Shown here one piece after another: positions 54,772-63,103 of a stretch of DNA of 64,000 nt. Below the pieces are notes generated by a model. It saw only the letters and a list, made by a program, of their open reading frames with translations. It was not told the origin of the DNA and did not search any database. The stretch's first letter is position 1. Each line of letters opens with the position of its first letter. Location: contig CACHEH010000002.1 in the NCBI GenBank assembly GCA_902578805.1, forward strand, positions 62,001 to 126,000, in the 5' to 3' direction. Origin of the DNA: an uncultured SAR116 cluster alpha proteobacterium. Lineage in GTDB: Bacteria > Pseudomonadota > Alphaproteobacteria > Puniceispirillales > Marisalimonadaceae. A program made the translations under genes and the position numbers.

Positions 54772-55731
54772 ATGGGTATTTTAATATTTAAACAATTAAA
54801 GATATTTGTCTTTATTCTATTTTGTTTGTTGTCGAGTTTGGCATTTTCCCAATCAATTGATGGACTGAAAGAAATTGTAAAACTTCAACAGGACAAAATT
54901 TCTAGTATAGAAGATAATCTTAAAAAACTAATTGGATCTGTAGAAGAGCAGTCAAATCAGAATAAATCTAATCCTAATGCCCAATTAATTGAAAATCAGA
55001 TAAATGAAATTAATCAAAAATTAATATTATTAGAAAACAATATAAAAAATATAACAAATTTATCTTATAATTTAGATTTTGCACTCAAAAGAATAGAACG
55101 TTATTTGGAGTTATCTTCAATACAAGAAAAAGATAATACTAAGAATGTGTCAAACCTTAATAATAAAAACGAATATAAGATTGATAAAAAACCTGAAATA
55201 AAACAAGAAAGTTTAAATACAGATACAACTGGTGTATTGGGTTATATTAAGGAAATTGATAATGAAAATTTAAAAAATACGAAAAAAGTTGTAAATAATC
55301 AGAATAAAAAAACTGATGCCGTTGCTCTATTACCTAAAGGAACAGCCGAAGAAAATTTCAATTACGCTTTAGACCTCGCAAGTCAGCTAGATTTTGAGAA
55401 TGCTGAAAAAGCCTTTAAAGAATTTTTAAAAAAACATAAAGAAAGTAAAAAAGTTGCGGACGCACAATATTGGTTAGGAAGGGTATATTTTGCACAAAAA
55501 AAATTTGAAGAGGCTGCTATCGCTTTAGCAGAGTTTAATAGCGTTTTTCCAAATGACTCAAGGTTTCAAGAGACAACATTATTAATTGCAGAATCTGCAG
55601 TTAATTTTGCGCCTAAGGATCAGTTATGTGATATTCTTAAACAATCATTAGAATTTATGGTTAATCCATCTGACAAATTTGTAAAGAGAATTAATATATT
55701 AAAAAATGAGAAGCAGTGTACAACTGGATGA
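54772..55731 (+). CDS. cpoB: Cell division coordinator CpoB (YbgF)
   Basis: 319 aa. N-terminal signal peptide ('KIFVFILFCLLSSLAFS'), a coiled coil (residues about 25-115), a Lys/Asn/Asp-rich low-complexity linker (about 120-180), and C-terminal TPR-like repeats ('FNYALDLASQLDFENAEKAFKEFLKKHK', 'DAQYWLGRVYFAQKKFEEAAIALAEFNSVFP'). CpoB links peptidoglycan synthesis to Tol-mediated constriction. It ends the tol cluster; tilS starts with ATGA overlap at 55728-55731. Confidence 0.9.
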   Translation: MGILIFKQLKIFVFILFCLLSSLAFSQSIDGLKEIVKLQQDKISSIEDNLKKLIGSVEEQSNQNKSNPNAQLIENQINEINQKLILLENNIKNITNLSYNLDFALKRIERYLELSSIQEKDNTKNVSNLNNKNEYKIDKKPEIKQESLNTDTTGVLGYIKEIDNENLKNTKKVVNNQNKKTDAVALLPKGTAEENFNYALDLASQLDFENAEKAFKEFLKKHKESKKVADAQYWLGRVYFAQKKFEEAAIALAEFNSVFPNDSRFQETTLLIAESAVNFAPKDQLCDILKQSLEFMVNPSDKFVKRINILKNEKQCTTG

Positions 55732-57026
55732 TCCTAAACTTCGAAACTCATTTCACTAAAACTTTAAAAAAAATTAAAAATAATAATTATAAATTTATTC
55801 TTGGTTTATCTGGCGGCATTGATTCTATGGCTTTGTTACATTTACTGAAGAATTTTATAGATACTAATAAACAGTTTGAGATAGATTTGATAACAGTAAT
55901 TATTGATCATGGCTTAAGGAGTGTGTCTAACGAGGAAGCTTTAAAAGTAAAAAAAATATCCCAAACGCTTGGTTTTAAGACACAAATTATTAAAATTCAA
56001 AAGTGTAAACCCAATGGTAATATTCAAAATTGGGCTAGAAAACAGAGAAGAGATATTTTATTTGAAATGTGCACAAACTTAGCTGCAAATTTAATTTTAG
56101 CCCATCATTTTGATGATCAAGCTGAAACTATATTTATGCGATTACTAAAAGATTCTGCTATTGACGGGCTTTCGGGAATGAATGAAATTATTACATGGAA
56201 CGGCATTTTAATTTTACGACCCCTAATATTTTGTAAAAAAAAACAAATAAAAAAATATGTTATAAATAATGAAATTACTTATTTTAAAGACGCTTCGAAC
56301 TATGATTTAAAATTTGAGAGAGTAAAGACTAGACTCCTTTTAAAATCAATTAAAAAACATGTATGGCCAAATATTTCTTGTGATCTTAACTATTTCAGTA
56401 ACTTAAATTATAAATTATTGAAAAAAATAATTTTTATTTTTAATAGTTGGGGAAAACATAATATTTTGATGAACAAAGGTGGAGCCGTAAGGATAAAATA
56501 CGAAAGTTTGAAAAAAATATTAAATAATTCTCAATTATTTTCTATTAGAATTATTGGAAAAATTATTCAAACAATTGGAGGAAATGAATATCCTCCAAAA
56601 AGAAAAAAAACATTGAATTTAATATCATCATTAATTAACGGAAAATTTCAAAAGCAGTGCCTGGGAAATGTGTGTATAATTCTGTCTAGAGGGTATTTAT
56701 ATTTTTTTAGAGAAAATAGAAATTTAAATTTTGATATAAATATCAAAGAAAATAGGTTTTATATTTTTGATGGAAGATTTTTGGTTTTTAGTTCAATTCC
56801 AGGCAAACTTATTAAAAATGAAAATCCCAATCTATCCACAATTGATAATAAAAATCCTTTTTATGAATACATTATCCAAATAAATAATACGATTCCTTAC
56901 TTAAAAACTCTTGAAGGTAAGACAATCAAACCCCATCTTAATATCATTAATCAAAATTCTATTATAAATGATTATCAGAAAAATGATTCTTTTAGCCTTT
57001 ACCTCATTGATAGAATTTTGGTATAA
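55728..57026 (+). CDS. tilS: tRNA(Ile)-lysidine synthase
   Basis: 432 aa from ATG 55728-55730, overlapping the cpoB stop (ATGA); a GTG at 55716 would add four residues and overlap cpoB further. PP-loop N-type ATP pyrophosphatase: 'LGLSGGIDSMALLHLL' (SGGxDS), 'DHGLRS', 'NIQNWARKQRRDIL', 'LAHHFDDQAETIFMRLLKDSAIDGLSGM'. Converts C34 of tRNA-Ile2 (CAT) to lysidine. A plausible substrate is encoded at 27116-27192. The C-terminal half is AT-rich and divergent. 27 bases precede ftsH. Confidence 0.92.
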   Translation: MILNFETHFTKTLKKIKNNNYKFILGLSGGIDSMALLHLLKNFIDTNKQFEIDLITVIIDHGLRSVSNEEALKVKKISQTLGFKTQIIKIQKCKPNGNIQNWARKQRRDILFEMCTNLAANLILAHHFDDQAETIFMRLLKDSAIDGLSGMNEIITWNGILILRPLIFCKKKQIKKYVINNEITYFKDASNYDLKFERVKTRLLLKSIKKHVWPNISCDLNYFSNLNYKLLKKIIFIFNSWGKHNILMNKGGAVRIKYESLKKILNNSQLFSIRIIGKIIQTIGGNEYPPKRKKTLNLISSLINGKFQKQCLGNVCIILSRGYLYFFRENRNLNFDINIKENRFYIFDGRFLVFSSIPGKLIKNENPNLSTIDNKNPFYEYIIQINNTIPYLKTLEGKTIKPHLNIINQNSIINDYQKNDSFSLYLIDRILV

Positions 57027-57053
57027 CTACTTTTTATTCGATAAAGGAAAATA

Positions 57054-58985
57054 ATGAATAACTTTGGAAAAAATATAGCGGTTTGGGTTATAATTTCACT
57101 TGTCTTAGTAGCAATATTCAACGTGTTTCAGGGAGGGTCAACTAAAACCTCAGGTAACGCAATTGCTTATTCTGATTTTTTAGCAAGAGTTAATTCTGGA
57201 GAAGTTAGAGAAGTAAGTATTAAAGGAGATAAAATTTATGGGGCATCAAGTAGTGGAGTTCCATTTTATTCATTCATACCTAAAGAGGAAGAATTAGCAA
57301 ATAAGCTTTCCGAAAAAGGAATAAAAGTTACTTCAGAACCAGATGAAAGTAGCATGCCTGGTATACTTTCTGTTTTGATATCATGGTTTCCAATGTTATT
57401 GTTTATAGGCGTTTGGATCTTTTTTATGAAACAAATGCAAGGTGGTGCTAAAGGAGCAATGGGATTTGGCAAATCGAAAGCTAAACTTCTAACAGAACAT
57501 AGGGATAAAGTAACATTTAGAGATGTTGCAGGTATTGACGAAGCTAAAGCTGAGCTGGAAGAAGTTGTAGAATTTTTGAGAGACCCAAGTATATATCAAA
57601 GACTTGGCGGTAAAATTCCCAAAGGTGTGTTGCTTGTTGGACCTCCTGGAACAGGAAAGACTTTACTTGCCAAAGCTGTAGCAGGTGAAGCTGGTGTTCC
57701 TTTTTTTACTATTTCAGGTTCAGATTTTGTCGAAATGTTTGTTGGAGTTGGAGCTTCTAGAGTTAGGGATATGTTTGAACAAGGTAAGAAAAATTCACCT
57801 TGTATTATATTTATTGACGAGATAGATGCAATGGGAAGACATAGAGGTGCTGGTCTAGGTGGAGGCAATGACGAAAGAGAGCAAACATTAAATCAACTTT
57901 TAGTCGAAATGGATGGATTTGAAACTAACGATGGTGTGATTCTAGTTGCAGCAACAAACCGTCCAGATGTGCTAGACCCAGCATTATTAAGACCTGGTCG
58001 ATTTGATCGACAAGTTGTTGTACCAAACCCTGATATGATTGGTAGAGAAAAAATTCTTAAAGTACATATGAAAAAAGTTCCACTATCTTCGGACGTTGTA
58101 CCTAAAACATTAGCAAGAGGTACACCTGGTTTTTCTGGCGCTGATCTTGCTAATCTAGTTAATGAGGCAGCATTATTATCAGCCAGGAAAGGCAGAAATA
58201 ATGTAAGCATGGTTGAGTTTGAAGAAGCGAAAGATAAAGTCATGATGGGTTCTGAAAGAAGATCAATGGTAATGACTGAGGAAGAAAGAAAACTTACAGC
58301 TTACCACGAAGCAGGACATGCTGTGGTTGCCGCTTATTCGCCTGCAAGCGATCCAATACATAAAGCTACTATTATTCCTAGAGGTAGAGCACTTGGTATG
58401 GTAATGAGATTACCTGAGGGTGATAGAGTATCGATGGCTAAGGACAAACTTTATGCAGACCTAAGAGTTGCATGTGGAGGTAGGATAGCAGAAGAAATGA
58501 TTTTCGGCAAAGATAAAGTAACCACTGGCGCTAGTTCTGATATTAAAATGGTTTCAGATATAGCTAGAAGAATGGTTACAGAATGGGGTCTTTCTGAGAA
58601 ACTCGGATTTTTGGCTTACGAAGCTAATGAACAAGAAGTTTTTCTTGGAAGATCAGTTTCTCAACAAAAAAATTTGTCAGATAATACCGCATCTATTGTA
58701 GATGAAGAGATTAGAAGGATAGCAGATTCTGTTTACTTAGACGCCCAAAAAATGTTAAAGAAATATTCCAAGCAGTTGAAAAGGGTGGCTGAAGCACTTC
58801 TTGAGTACGAAACATTAGATGGAGATCAAATTAGAGATTTATGCAAAGGATTAAATATTTCTATAAAGAAATCTGATGAAAAAGATGATGCTCCTAAAGC
58901 AAAAAAACCTAAGAAAAGGGCTGGTATTCCGTCAACTACTTCTGCTAAGCAGACAATCGTTACAAATGAAATAGATAATTCATAA
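57054..58985 (+). CDS. ftsH: ATP-dependent zinc metalloprotease FtsH
   Basis: 643 aa, standard length. TM1 at about 8-25 and TM2 at about 104-125, bracketing a small periplasmic domain; then the AAA module with Walker A GPPGTGKT (196-203), '[19 protein letters not shown]' pore region, '[12 protein letters not shown]' and '[17 protein letters not shown]' sensor block; then the zinc protease with HEAGH at 418-422. Membrane-bound quality-control protease, which also controls LpxC in many bacteria. A Lys/Asp-rich tail ends the protein. The folP reading frame begins 26 bases downstream. Confidence 0.98.
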   Translation: MNNFGKNIAVWVIISLVLVAIFNVFQGGSTKTSGNAIAYSDFLARVNSGEVREVSIKGDKIYGASSSGVPFYSFIPKEEELANKLSEKGIKVTSEPDESSMPGILSVLISWFPMLLFIGVWIFFMKQMQGGAKGAMGFGKSKAKLLTEHRDKVTFRDVAGIDEAKAELEEVVEFLRDPSIYQRLGGKIPKGVLLVGPPGTGKTLLAKAVAGEAGVPFFTISGSDFVEMFVGVGASRVRDMFEQGKKNSPCIIFIDEIDAMGRHRGAGLGGGNDEREQTLNQLLVEMDGFETNDGVILVAATNRPDVLDPALLRPGRFDRQVVVPNPDMIGREKILKVHMKKVPLSSDVVPKTLARGTPGFSGADLANLVNEAALLSARKGRNNVSMVEFEEAKDKVMMGSERRSMVMTEEERKLTAYHEAGHAVVAAYSPASDPIHKATIIPRGRALGMVMRLPEGDRVSMAKDKLYADLRVACGGRIAEEMIFGKDKVTTGASSDIKMVSDIARRMVTEWGLSEKLGFLAYEANEQEVFLGRSVSQQKNLSDNTASIVDEEIRRIADSVYLDAQKMLKKYSKQLKRVAEALLEYETLDGDQIRDLCKGLNISIKKSDEKDDAPKAKKPKKRAGIPSTTSAKQTIVTNEIDNS

Positions 58986-59010
58986 CATTTAGAGTTTCAT
59001 AGGTGAGTGT

Positions 59011-60146
59011 ATGGCTTTTATCAAAAAAACAAGATATCTTTTAGCACCACCATACTGCAAATCAGTTGAGACTTTCATAAGCCCAATACTCAGTTCACCA
59101 TCTGAACTTTTAGATGGTTTAAGGCTAGCAGGTGGTTGGAGATACTTTAAGAATTTAAGGGTGATTCAAAAAAAAAAGATCATTTAATTGAAGTTCAATT
59201 GTCAACTCAAGAATTATTGAAACTTGCTAAAAAGCATAGCAACATTTCTTTAACTGAAGCTGAATATCAAATAAATAATTTAGTAAATAAGAGATTCCCT
59301 TTTGTTAAGCTTGACATGTCAATACCCCACATAATGGGTGTAATAAACATAACACCAGATAGCTTTTACAAAACTAGCCAAATTAATAATCTTAATAAAC
59401 TTAATAAAATTTTTCGTGAAATGATTAATAATGGAGCTTCTATTATTGATGTTGGAGGTGAATCAAGTAGACCAGGGGCAGAAAAAATTTCAATTTTTGA
59501 AGAAAAAAGTAGAGTTATTGATCCAATAAAACATCTTAAAAATTACAAAGAAGATTTTTTGATATCACTAGACTCACGAAATTTGTCAACAATGAAGAAA
59601 TGTCACAATCTCGGTGTCGATATTTTCAATGACATTACTGCATTTAAGGCAAAAAATAAAATTGATTTTATTAAAAAAACTGCCAAACCCATAATTATAA
59701 TGCATATGCAAAAAGAACCAATAAATATGCAAATAAATCCTACATATAGTTTTGCTCCTATTGATATTTATAAATTTTTTTCAAAAAAAATTATTGATTT
59801 AATTGAGGCAGGTGTAAAAAAATCAAATATTGTTATTGACCCAGGCATTGGTTTCGGAAAAACTTTATCTGATAACTTAAATATTCTTAAATATTTAACA
59901 CTTTTCCATGGTCTAGGTGTCCCAATTTTGATTGGAATAAGTAGAAAATCACTTATTAGAGATCTTGTTATGGATGATTATAAATTACGTGGAAAAAATA
60001 AAAAGGACATAAGTCCAAGTAAAAGGTTGAGTGGCTCATTAGCATTTGCTATTTATGCATACATGTGTGGAGTTCAAATATTAAGAACGCATGATGTATT
60101 TGAAACAAAACAGGCTTTGATATGTCAACAGTCGTTAGATTTATAG
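59011..60146 (+). CDS. folP: Dihydropteroate synthase, reading frame broken at an A10 run
   Basis: About 378 aa if joined. From ATG 59011 the frame reads 'MAFIKKTRYLLAPPYCKSVE', then 'GLRLAGGWRYFKNLRVIQKKK', a match for the alphaproteobacterial FolP N-terminal extension, then stops (TAA) after the A10 run at 59168-59177. Shifting back one base gives 'DHLIEVQLSTQELLKLAKKHSN' and runs to 60146: 'IMGVINITPDSFY', 'IIDVGGESSRPGAEKI', 'DSRNLST', 'VIDPGIGFGKTL', and the C-terminal 'RTHDVFETKQAL'. The TTG at 59199, an apparent start in the second frame, is an artefact of the break. The enzyme joins pABA to dihydropterin pyrophosphate. Restoration needs one extra A or a -1 slip. Confidence 0.85.
59168..59177 (+). 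other. A10 slippage or indel site in folP
   Basis: Ten A after GTGATTC and before GATCATTT. Frame 0 reads CAA AAA AAA AAG ATC ATT TAA; the following folP sequence needs the -1 frame. Same direction and same run length as at 45686-45695. Confidence 0.75.
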
Positions 60147-60153
60147 GATAAAC

Positions 60154-61527
60154 ATGATCCAAACAACATTTAATAGTAATCAAAGATTATTTGGTACTGA
60201 TGGTATTAGAGGCACAGTAAATAAAGACAAGGTGACTGCGTTAATGGCTGTAAATTTAGCAATGGCAGCGGGGGAATATTTTTATGGAAGGGCAGGAACC
60301 AAAAGATCACGAGTCTTAATTGGGAAAGATACTAGACTATCTGGTTATATGTTAGAACCCGCACTAGTTGCTGGGTTTACTTCTGTTGGTCTTGATTCTA
60401 TAACTACTGGGCCGCTCCCCACTCCAGCAATTGCTCATCTCACAAGGGTTCTAAGATGTGACTTAGGAGTAATGATTTCAGCTTCACATAACCCATATCA
60501 AGATAATGGGTTAAAATTGTTTGGTGCTGATGGATTTAAATTAAATGATGAAGTTGAAAATGAAATTCAATCAAGAATGATTAATGGCCCTATACTTGCC
60601 AAGTCAGAAAATTTAGGCAGAGCAAGAAGAATGGAGGATGCAATTGGAAGATACTCTGAATTTGTCAAACAAGTACTACCCAAGCGTGAAGACTTAACCT
60701 CTATGAAGGTAGTATTAGATTGTTCTAATGGTGCATCATACAAAGTTGGTCCAGAGGTGTTATTTGAACTTGGAGCAGACTCCGTTATTATTGGAGTTGA
60801 ACCTAATGGTAAAAATATAAATTTTGATTGTGGTGCAATGCATCCAGAAAAGATGGCAAAAATTACAAAACAAGAAGGGGCAGATTTAGGTATTGCTCTT
60901 GATGGAGACGCAGACAGAGTAATTTTTTCAGATGAAAATGGAGAAATAATTAATGGTGATCAAATTATTGCAGTTTTAGCTAGAGAAATGCAAAAAAACA
61001 ATGAATTAAGTGATAATCAGGTTGTTGGTACTTTGATGTCTAATTTAGGATTAGAAAATTATCTAAATACATTAAATATTTATCTACATAGAACAAATGT
61101 AGGTGATCGTTATATTTTGGATAAAATGATAAAATCTAATTCCAAACTTGGAGGAGAGCCATCTGGACATATATTACTTTCTGAATTTGCAAAAACTGGT
61201 GATGGGTTGTTAACTGCAATTAAAATATTGTCTCTTCTTAAAAAATCTGGGCTAAAAGCCTCTGAATTTTTAAGACCATTTAATCCCATACCCCAGTCCT
61301 TAAAAAATCTTAAAAATATCAATAAAAATGTTCTATTAAATCAAAATATAATTAGTTTAGTTGAAAAACAGCAGGAAGAGCTAGGAAAAAAAGGAAGAAT
61401 TTTGTTGCGTCCTTCTGGAACAGAAGATTTAATTAGAATAATGGTTGAGTGTGCTGATTTAAATCTTTTAAAATCAATTACTGAAGTCATTTCCAGAGCT
61501 ATAATCAAAGAAAATGACAATAAGTAG
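60154..61527 (+). CDS. glmM: Phosphoglucosamine mutase
   Basis: 457 aa. Interconverts glucosamine-6-P and glucosamine-1-P for UDP-GlcNAc synthesis. N-terminal 'LFGTDGIRG', phospho-Ser111 in 'VMISASHNPYQDNG', the metal loop 'GIALDGDADRVIF', sugar-specificity 'GGEPSGHI' and the C-terminal phosphate-binding 'RPSGTEDLIRIM'. The start ATG lies 7 bases after the folP stop; its end overlaps thiD by 14 bases. The order ftsH-folP-glmM is that of E. coli and most proteobacteria. Confidence 0.97.
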   Translation: MIQTTFNSNQRLFGTDGIRGTVNKDKVTALMAVNLAMAAGEYFYGRAGTKRSRVLIGKDTRLSGYMLEPALVAGFTSVGLDSITTGPLPTPAIAHLTRVLRCDLGVMISASHNPYQDNGLKLFGADGFKLNDEVENEIQSRMINGPILAKSENLGRARRMEDAIGRYSEFVKQVLPKREDLTSMKVVLDCSNGASYKVGPEVLFELGADSVIIGVEPNGKNINFDCGAMHPEKMAKITKQEGADLGIALDGDADRVIFSDENGEIINGDQIIAVLAREMQKNNELSDNQVVGTLMSNLGLENYLNTLNIYLHRTNVGDRYILDKMIKSNSKLGGEPSGHILLSEFAKTGDGLLTAIKILSLLKKSGLKASEFLRPFNPIPQSLKNLKNINKNVLLNQNIISLVEKQQEELGKKGRILLRPSGTEDLIRIMVECADLNLLKSITEVISRAIIKENDNK

Positions 61528-62341
61528 AGTAAGTAATTTATCTAAAACTGTTCTGGTTATTGCAGGATCTGACCCTAGTGGTGGAGCTGGCATTCAGGCG
61601 GACTTGAAAACGCTTACATCTCTTGGAGTATATGGGATGACAGCAATAACAGCACTTACTGAACAAAACACTAGAGGTGTTTCAGGAATATTTGAAATTC
61701 CTTTAGATTTTGTAATTAAACAAATTAACTGTTGCTTGTCCGATATTGGAGCCAACGCAATTAAGATTGGTATGATGCATAATGCAGAGTTGATTAATGG
61801 GGTATATGAAGCACTCAAACAGAATGAAATAATAGGAAATAAAAAAATTAAAATAGTTCTTGATCCAGTAATGGTAGCCAAAGGCGGACATAGATTACTT
61901 AAAAATGATGCTGTAAATGCATTAAAATATTTTATAAATGTTACTAATCCTATTTTAACACCTAATATTCCTGAGGCAGAAATATTAACAGGAATGAAAG
62001 TTGAAAATTTTAAAGATATGAAAGTTGCTGGTGAGAAAATATTAAACCTTGGTGCAAGTTATGTTATTTTAAAAGGTGGTCACATGAACACCCCAATTAT
62101 GACGGATTTATTAATAGGTGAAAAAGTAACATATCAAATTAAAACCAAAAAAATAGTAACCAATCATACACATGGAACTGGGTGCACAATGGCATCTGCC
62201 ATAGCAGCAAGTTTAGCTAAATCTTATAATATTAAAAAAGCATTTGATAATGCTCACTTTTATGTAAACCAAGCTATTGTTAAGTCACCAAAATTTGGTA
62301 ATGGCCATGGTCCAATTAATCATTCTTTTAATATTAAGTAA
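61514..62341 (+). CDS. thiD: Hydroxymethylpyrimidine/phosphomethylpyrimidine kinase
   Basis: 275 aa ribokinase-fold kinase for two phosphorylations of HMP in thiamine salvage or synthesis. 'VLVIAGSDPSGGAGIQADLKTL', 'GMMHNAELI', 'VLDPVMVAKGGHRLL', 'LTPNIPEAEILTG', and the catalytic 'THGTGCTMASAIAASLAKS' are typical. It overlaps glmM by 14 bases at the start and the GST gene by 8 at the end (convergent). Related streamlined marine bacteria rely on external HMP, consistent with keeping this kinase; other thi genes are not in the window. Confidence 0.94.
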   Translation: MTISRVSNLSKTVLVIAGSDPSGGAGIQADLKTLTSLGVYGMTAITALTEQNTRGVSGIFEIPLDFVIKQINCCLSDIGANAIKIGMMHNAELINGVYEALKQNEIIGNKKIKIVLDPVMVAKGGHRLLKNDAVNALKYFINVTNPILTPNIPEAEILTGMKVENFKDMKVAGEKILNLGASYVILKGGHMNTPIMTDLLIGEKVTYQIKTKKIVTNHTHGTGCTMASAIAASLAKSYNIKKAFDNAHFYVNQAIVKSPKFGNGHGPINHSFNIK

Positions 62342-62999
62342 TTTGTTGATTAGCTATTTTAAGTAGGTTTTTATACCATTTATAAACAGGGTCTTCATAA
62401 TTTAATAAGTTACATGAACTACAAAGATCGACCCATTTTAAATTTCCAAAAAAAATACAATCTTCTATTCCAGGTTTATTACCAGATATATAACCATTAT
62501 TAATTATTATTTTCCTAATTGGATCAATTGATTTTCTAAATTCTTCAATAGAAGATGAAATATTTGGAACAAATTTTGTAATTGATCCATTTATTCTTTC
62601 TTCTCTAGTTTTTACATAGTAATCGATATCATCTCCTTCTAAAACATTTGGTATTTCATGTGCAATTATCTTAAACAAGATTGGTAATAACTGTCTTGAA
62701 GTCCATAAATATAAAAAATATGAAAAATTTTTTGATGAATTATTAATAAATATTTTTTTCTGAGGATAGTTTTCGTTTAACCAATTAATTATATTCCACG
62801 AATCACAGACAAAGCCATCTTTATGATCTAGTATAGGTACTAATTTTTGTTTAGAGAATGAAATTTTATCTTTATCAGTGAATCTTACAGGAATAGTTTC
62901 GAATTTTATTTCATTTTGAATAAGACATAGCTTTGTATTCCAACATGGAGGACTAAATCTTAGATCATTTTTGCCTGATAAATCGTATAACTTAAGCAT
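62334..62999 (-). CDS. Glutathione S-transferase-family protein
   Basis: 221 aa. Thioredoxin-fold N-terminus ('KLYDLSGKNDLRFSPPCWNTKLCLIQNEIKFETIPVRF', 'VPILDHKDGFVCDSWNIINWLNENYP' with the cis-Pro and glutathione-binding Asp/Ser area), then an all-helical C-terminal domain, including 'GYISGNKPGIEDCIFFGNLKWVDLCS', which matches the GST N-capping Asp region. The 'SPPCWNTKL' start resembles LigE/LigF-type GSTs, so activity on aromatic ethers or unknown substrates is possible but unsupported. Divergent from serC. Confidence 0.85.
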   Translation of the reverse strand: MLKLYDLSGKNDLRFSPPCWNTKLCLIQNEIKFETIPVRFTDKDKISFSKQKLVPILDHKDGFVCDSWNIINWLNENYPQKKIFINNSSKNFSYFLYLWTSRQLLPILFKIIAHEIPNVLEGDDIDYYVKTREERINGSITKFVPNISSSIEEFRKSIDPIRKIIINNGYISGNKPGIEDCIFFGNLKWVDLCSSCNLLNYEDPVYKWYKNLLKIANQQIT

Positions 63000-63024
63000 T
63001 TATTTTATGGATCCTTTAATTGTA

Positions 63025-63053
63025 TTGACTTTTGAAAAATAACCTTTATCAAA
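63025..63053 (+). promoter_or_regulatory. Candidate serC promoter
   Basis: TTGACT (63025-63030) and a TATCAA/ATCAAA-type -10 at 63047-63053, with a 16-17 base spacer. Transcription would start near 63060, at the 5' edge of the leader hairpin. The -35 is strong and the -10 weak. Confidence 0.4.
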
Positions 63054-63057
63054 ATGA

Positions 63058-63103
63058 GCGGGCAGTTGCTTCCCAACAAGCAATAATATTTTATGAGGTT
63101 AAT
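63058..63103 (+). ncRNA. Leader RNA resembling the alphaproteobacterial serC motif
   Basis: Directly upstream of serC. TTGCTT (63066-63071) can pair with AAGCAA (63078-63083) around CCCAAC, and the loop CCC can pair with GGG at 63060-63062, a pseudoknot-like arrangement. The GAGG Shine-Dalgarno (about 63095-63098) follows. Position and layout match the serC RNA motif reported upstream of serC in Alphaproteobacteria (Weinberg and colleagues; my recollection of the consensus is approximate). A role in controlling serine synthesis would be cis-regulatory; the ligand, if any, is unknown. Confidence 0.5.

Noticed and set aside
55716-55728. GTG at 55716 as the tilS start
   Set aside because: It overlaps cpoB by 16 bases and adds residues without family support; the ATG with ATGA overlap is more economical.
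57893-58243. 116-codon minus-strand open frame inside ftsH
   Set aside because: Shadow of the AAA/protease coding sequence; its composition follows the FtsH codons.
59199-60146. Short FolP starting at TTG 59199 as the true gene
   Set aside because: The region 59011-59198 codes for family-like N-terminal FolP sequence in the other frame, and the TTG has no Shine-Dalgarno; the short frame is better read as the second part of a broken gene.
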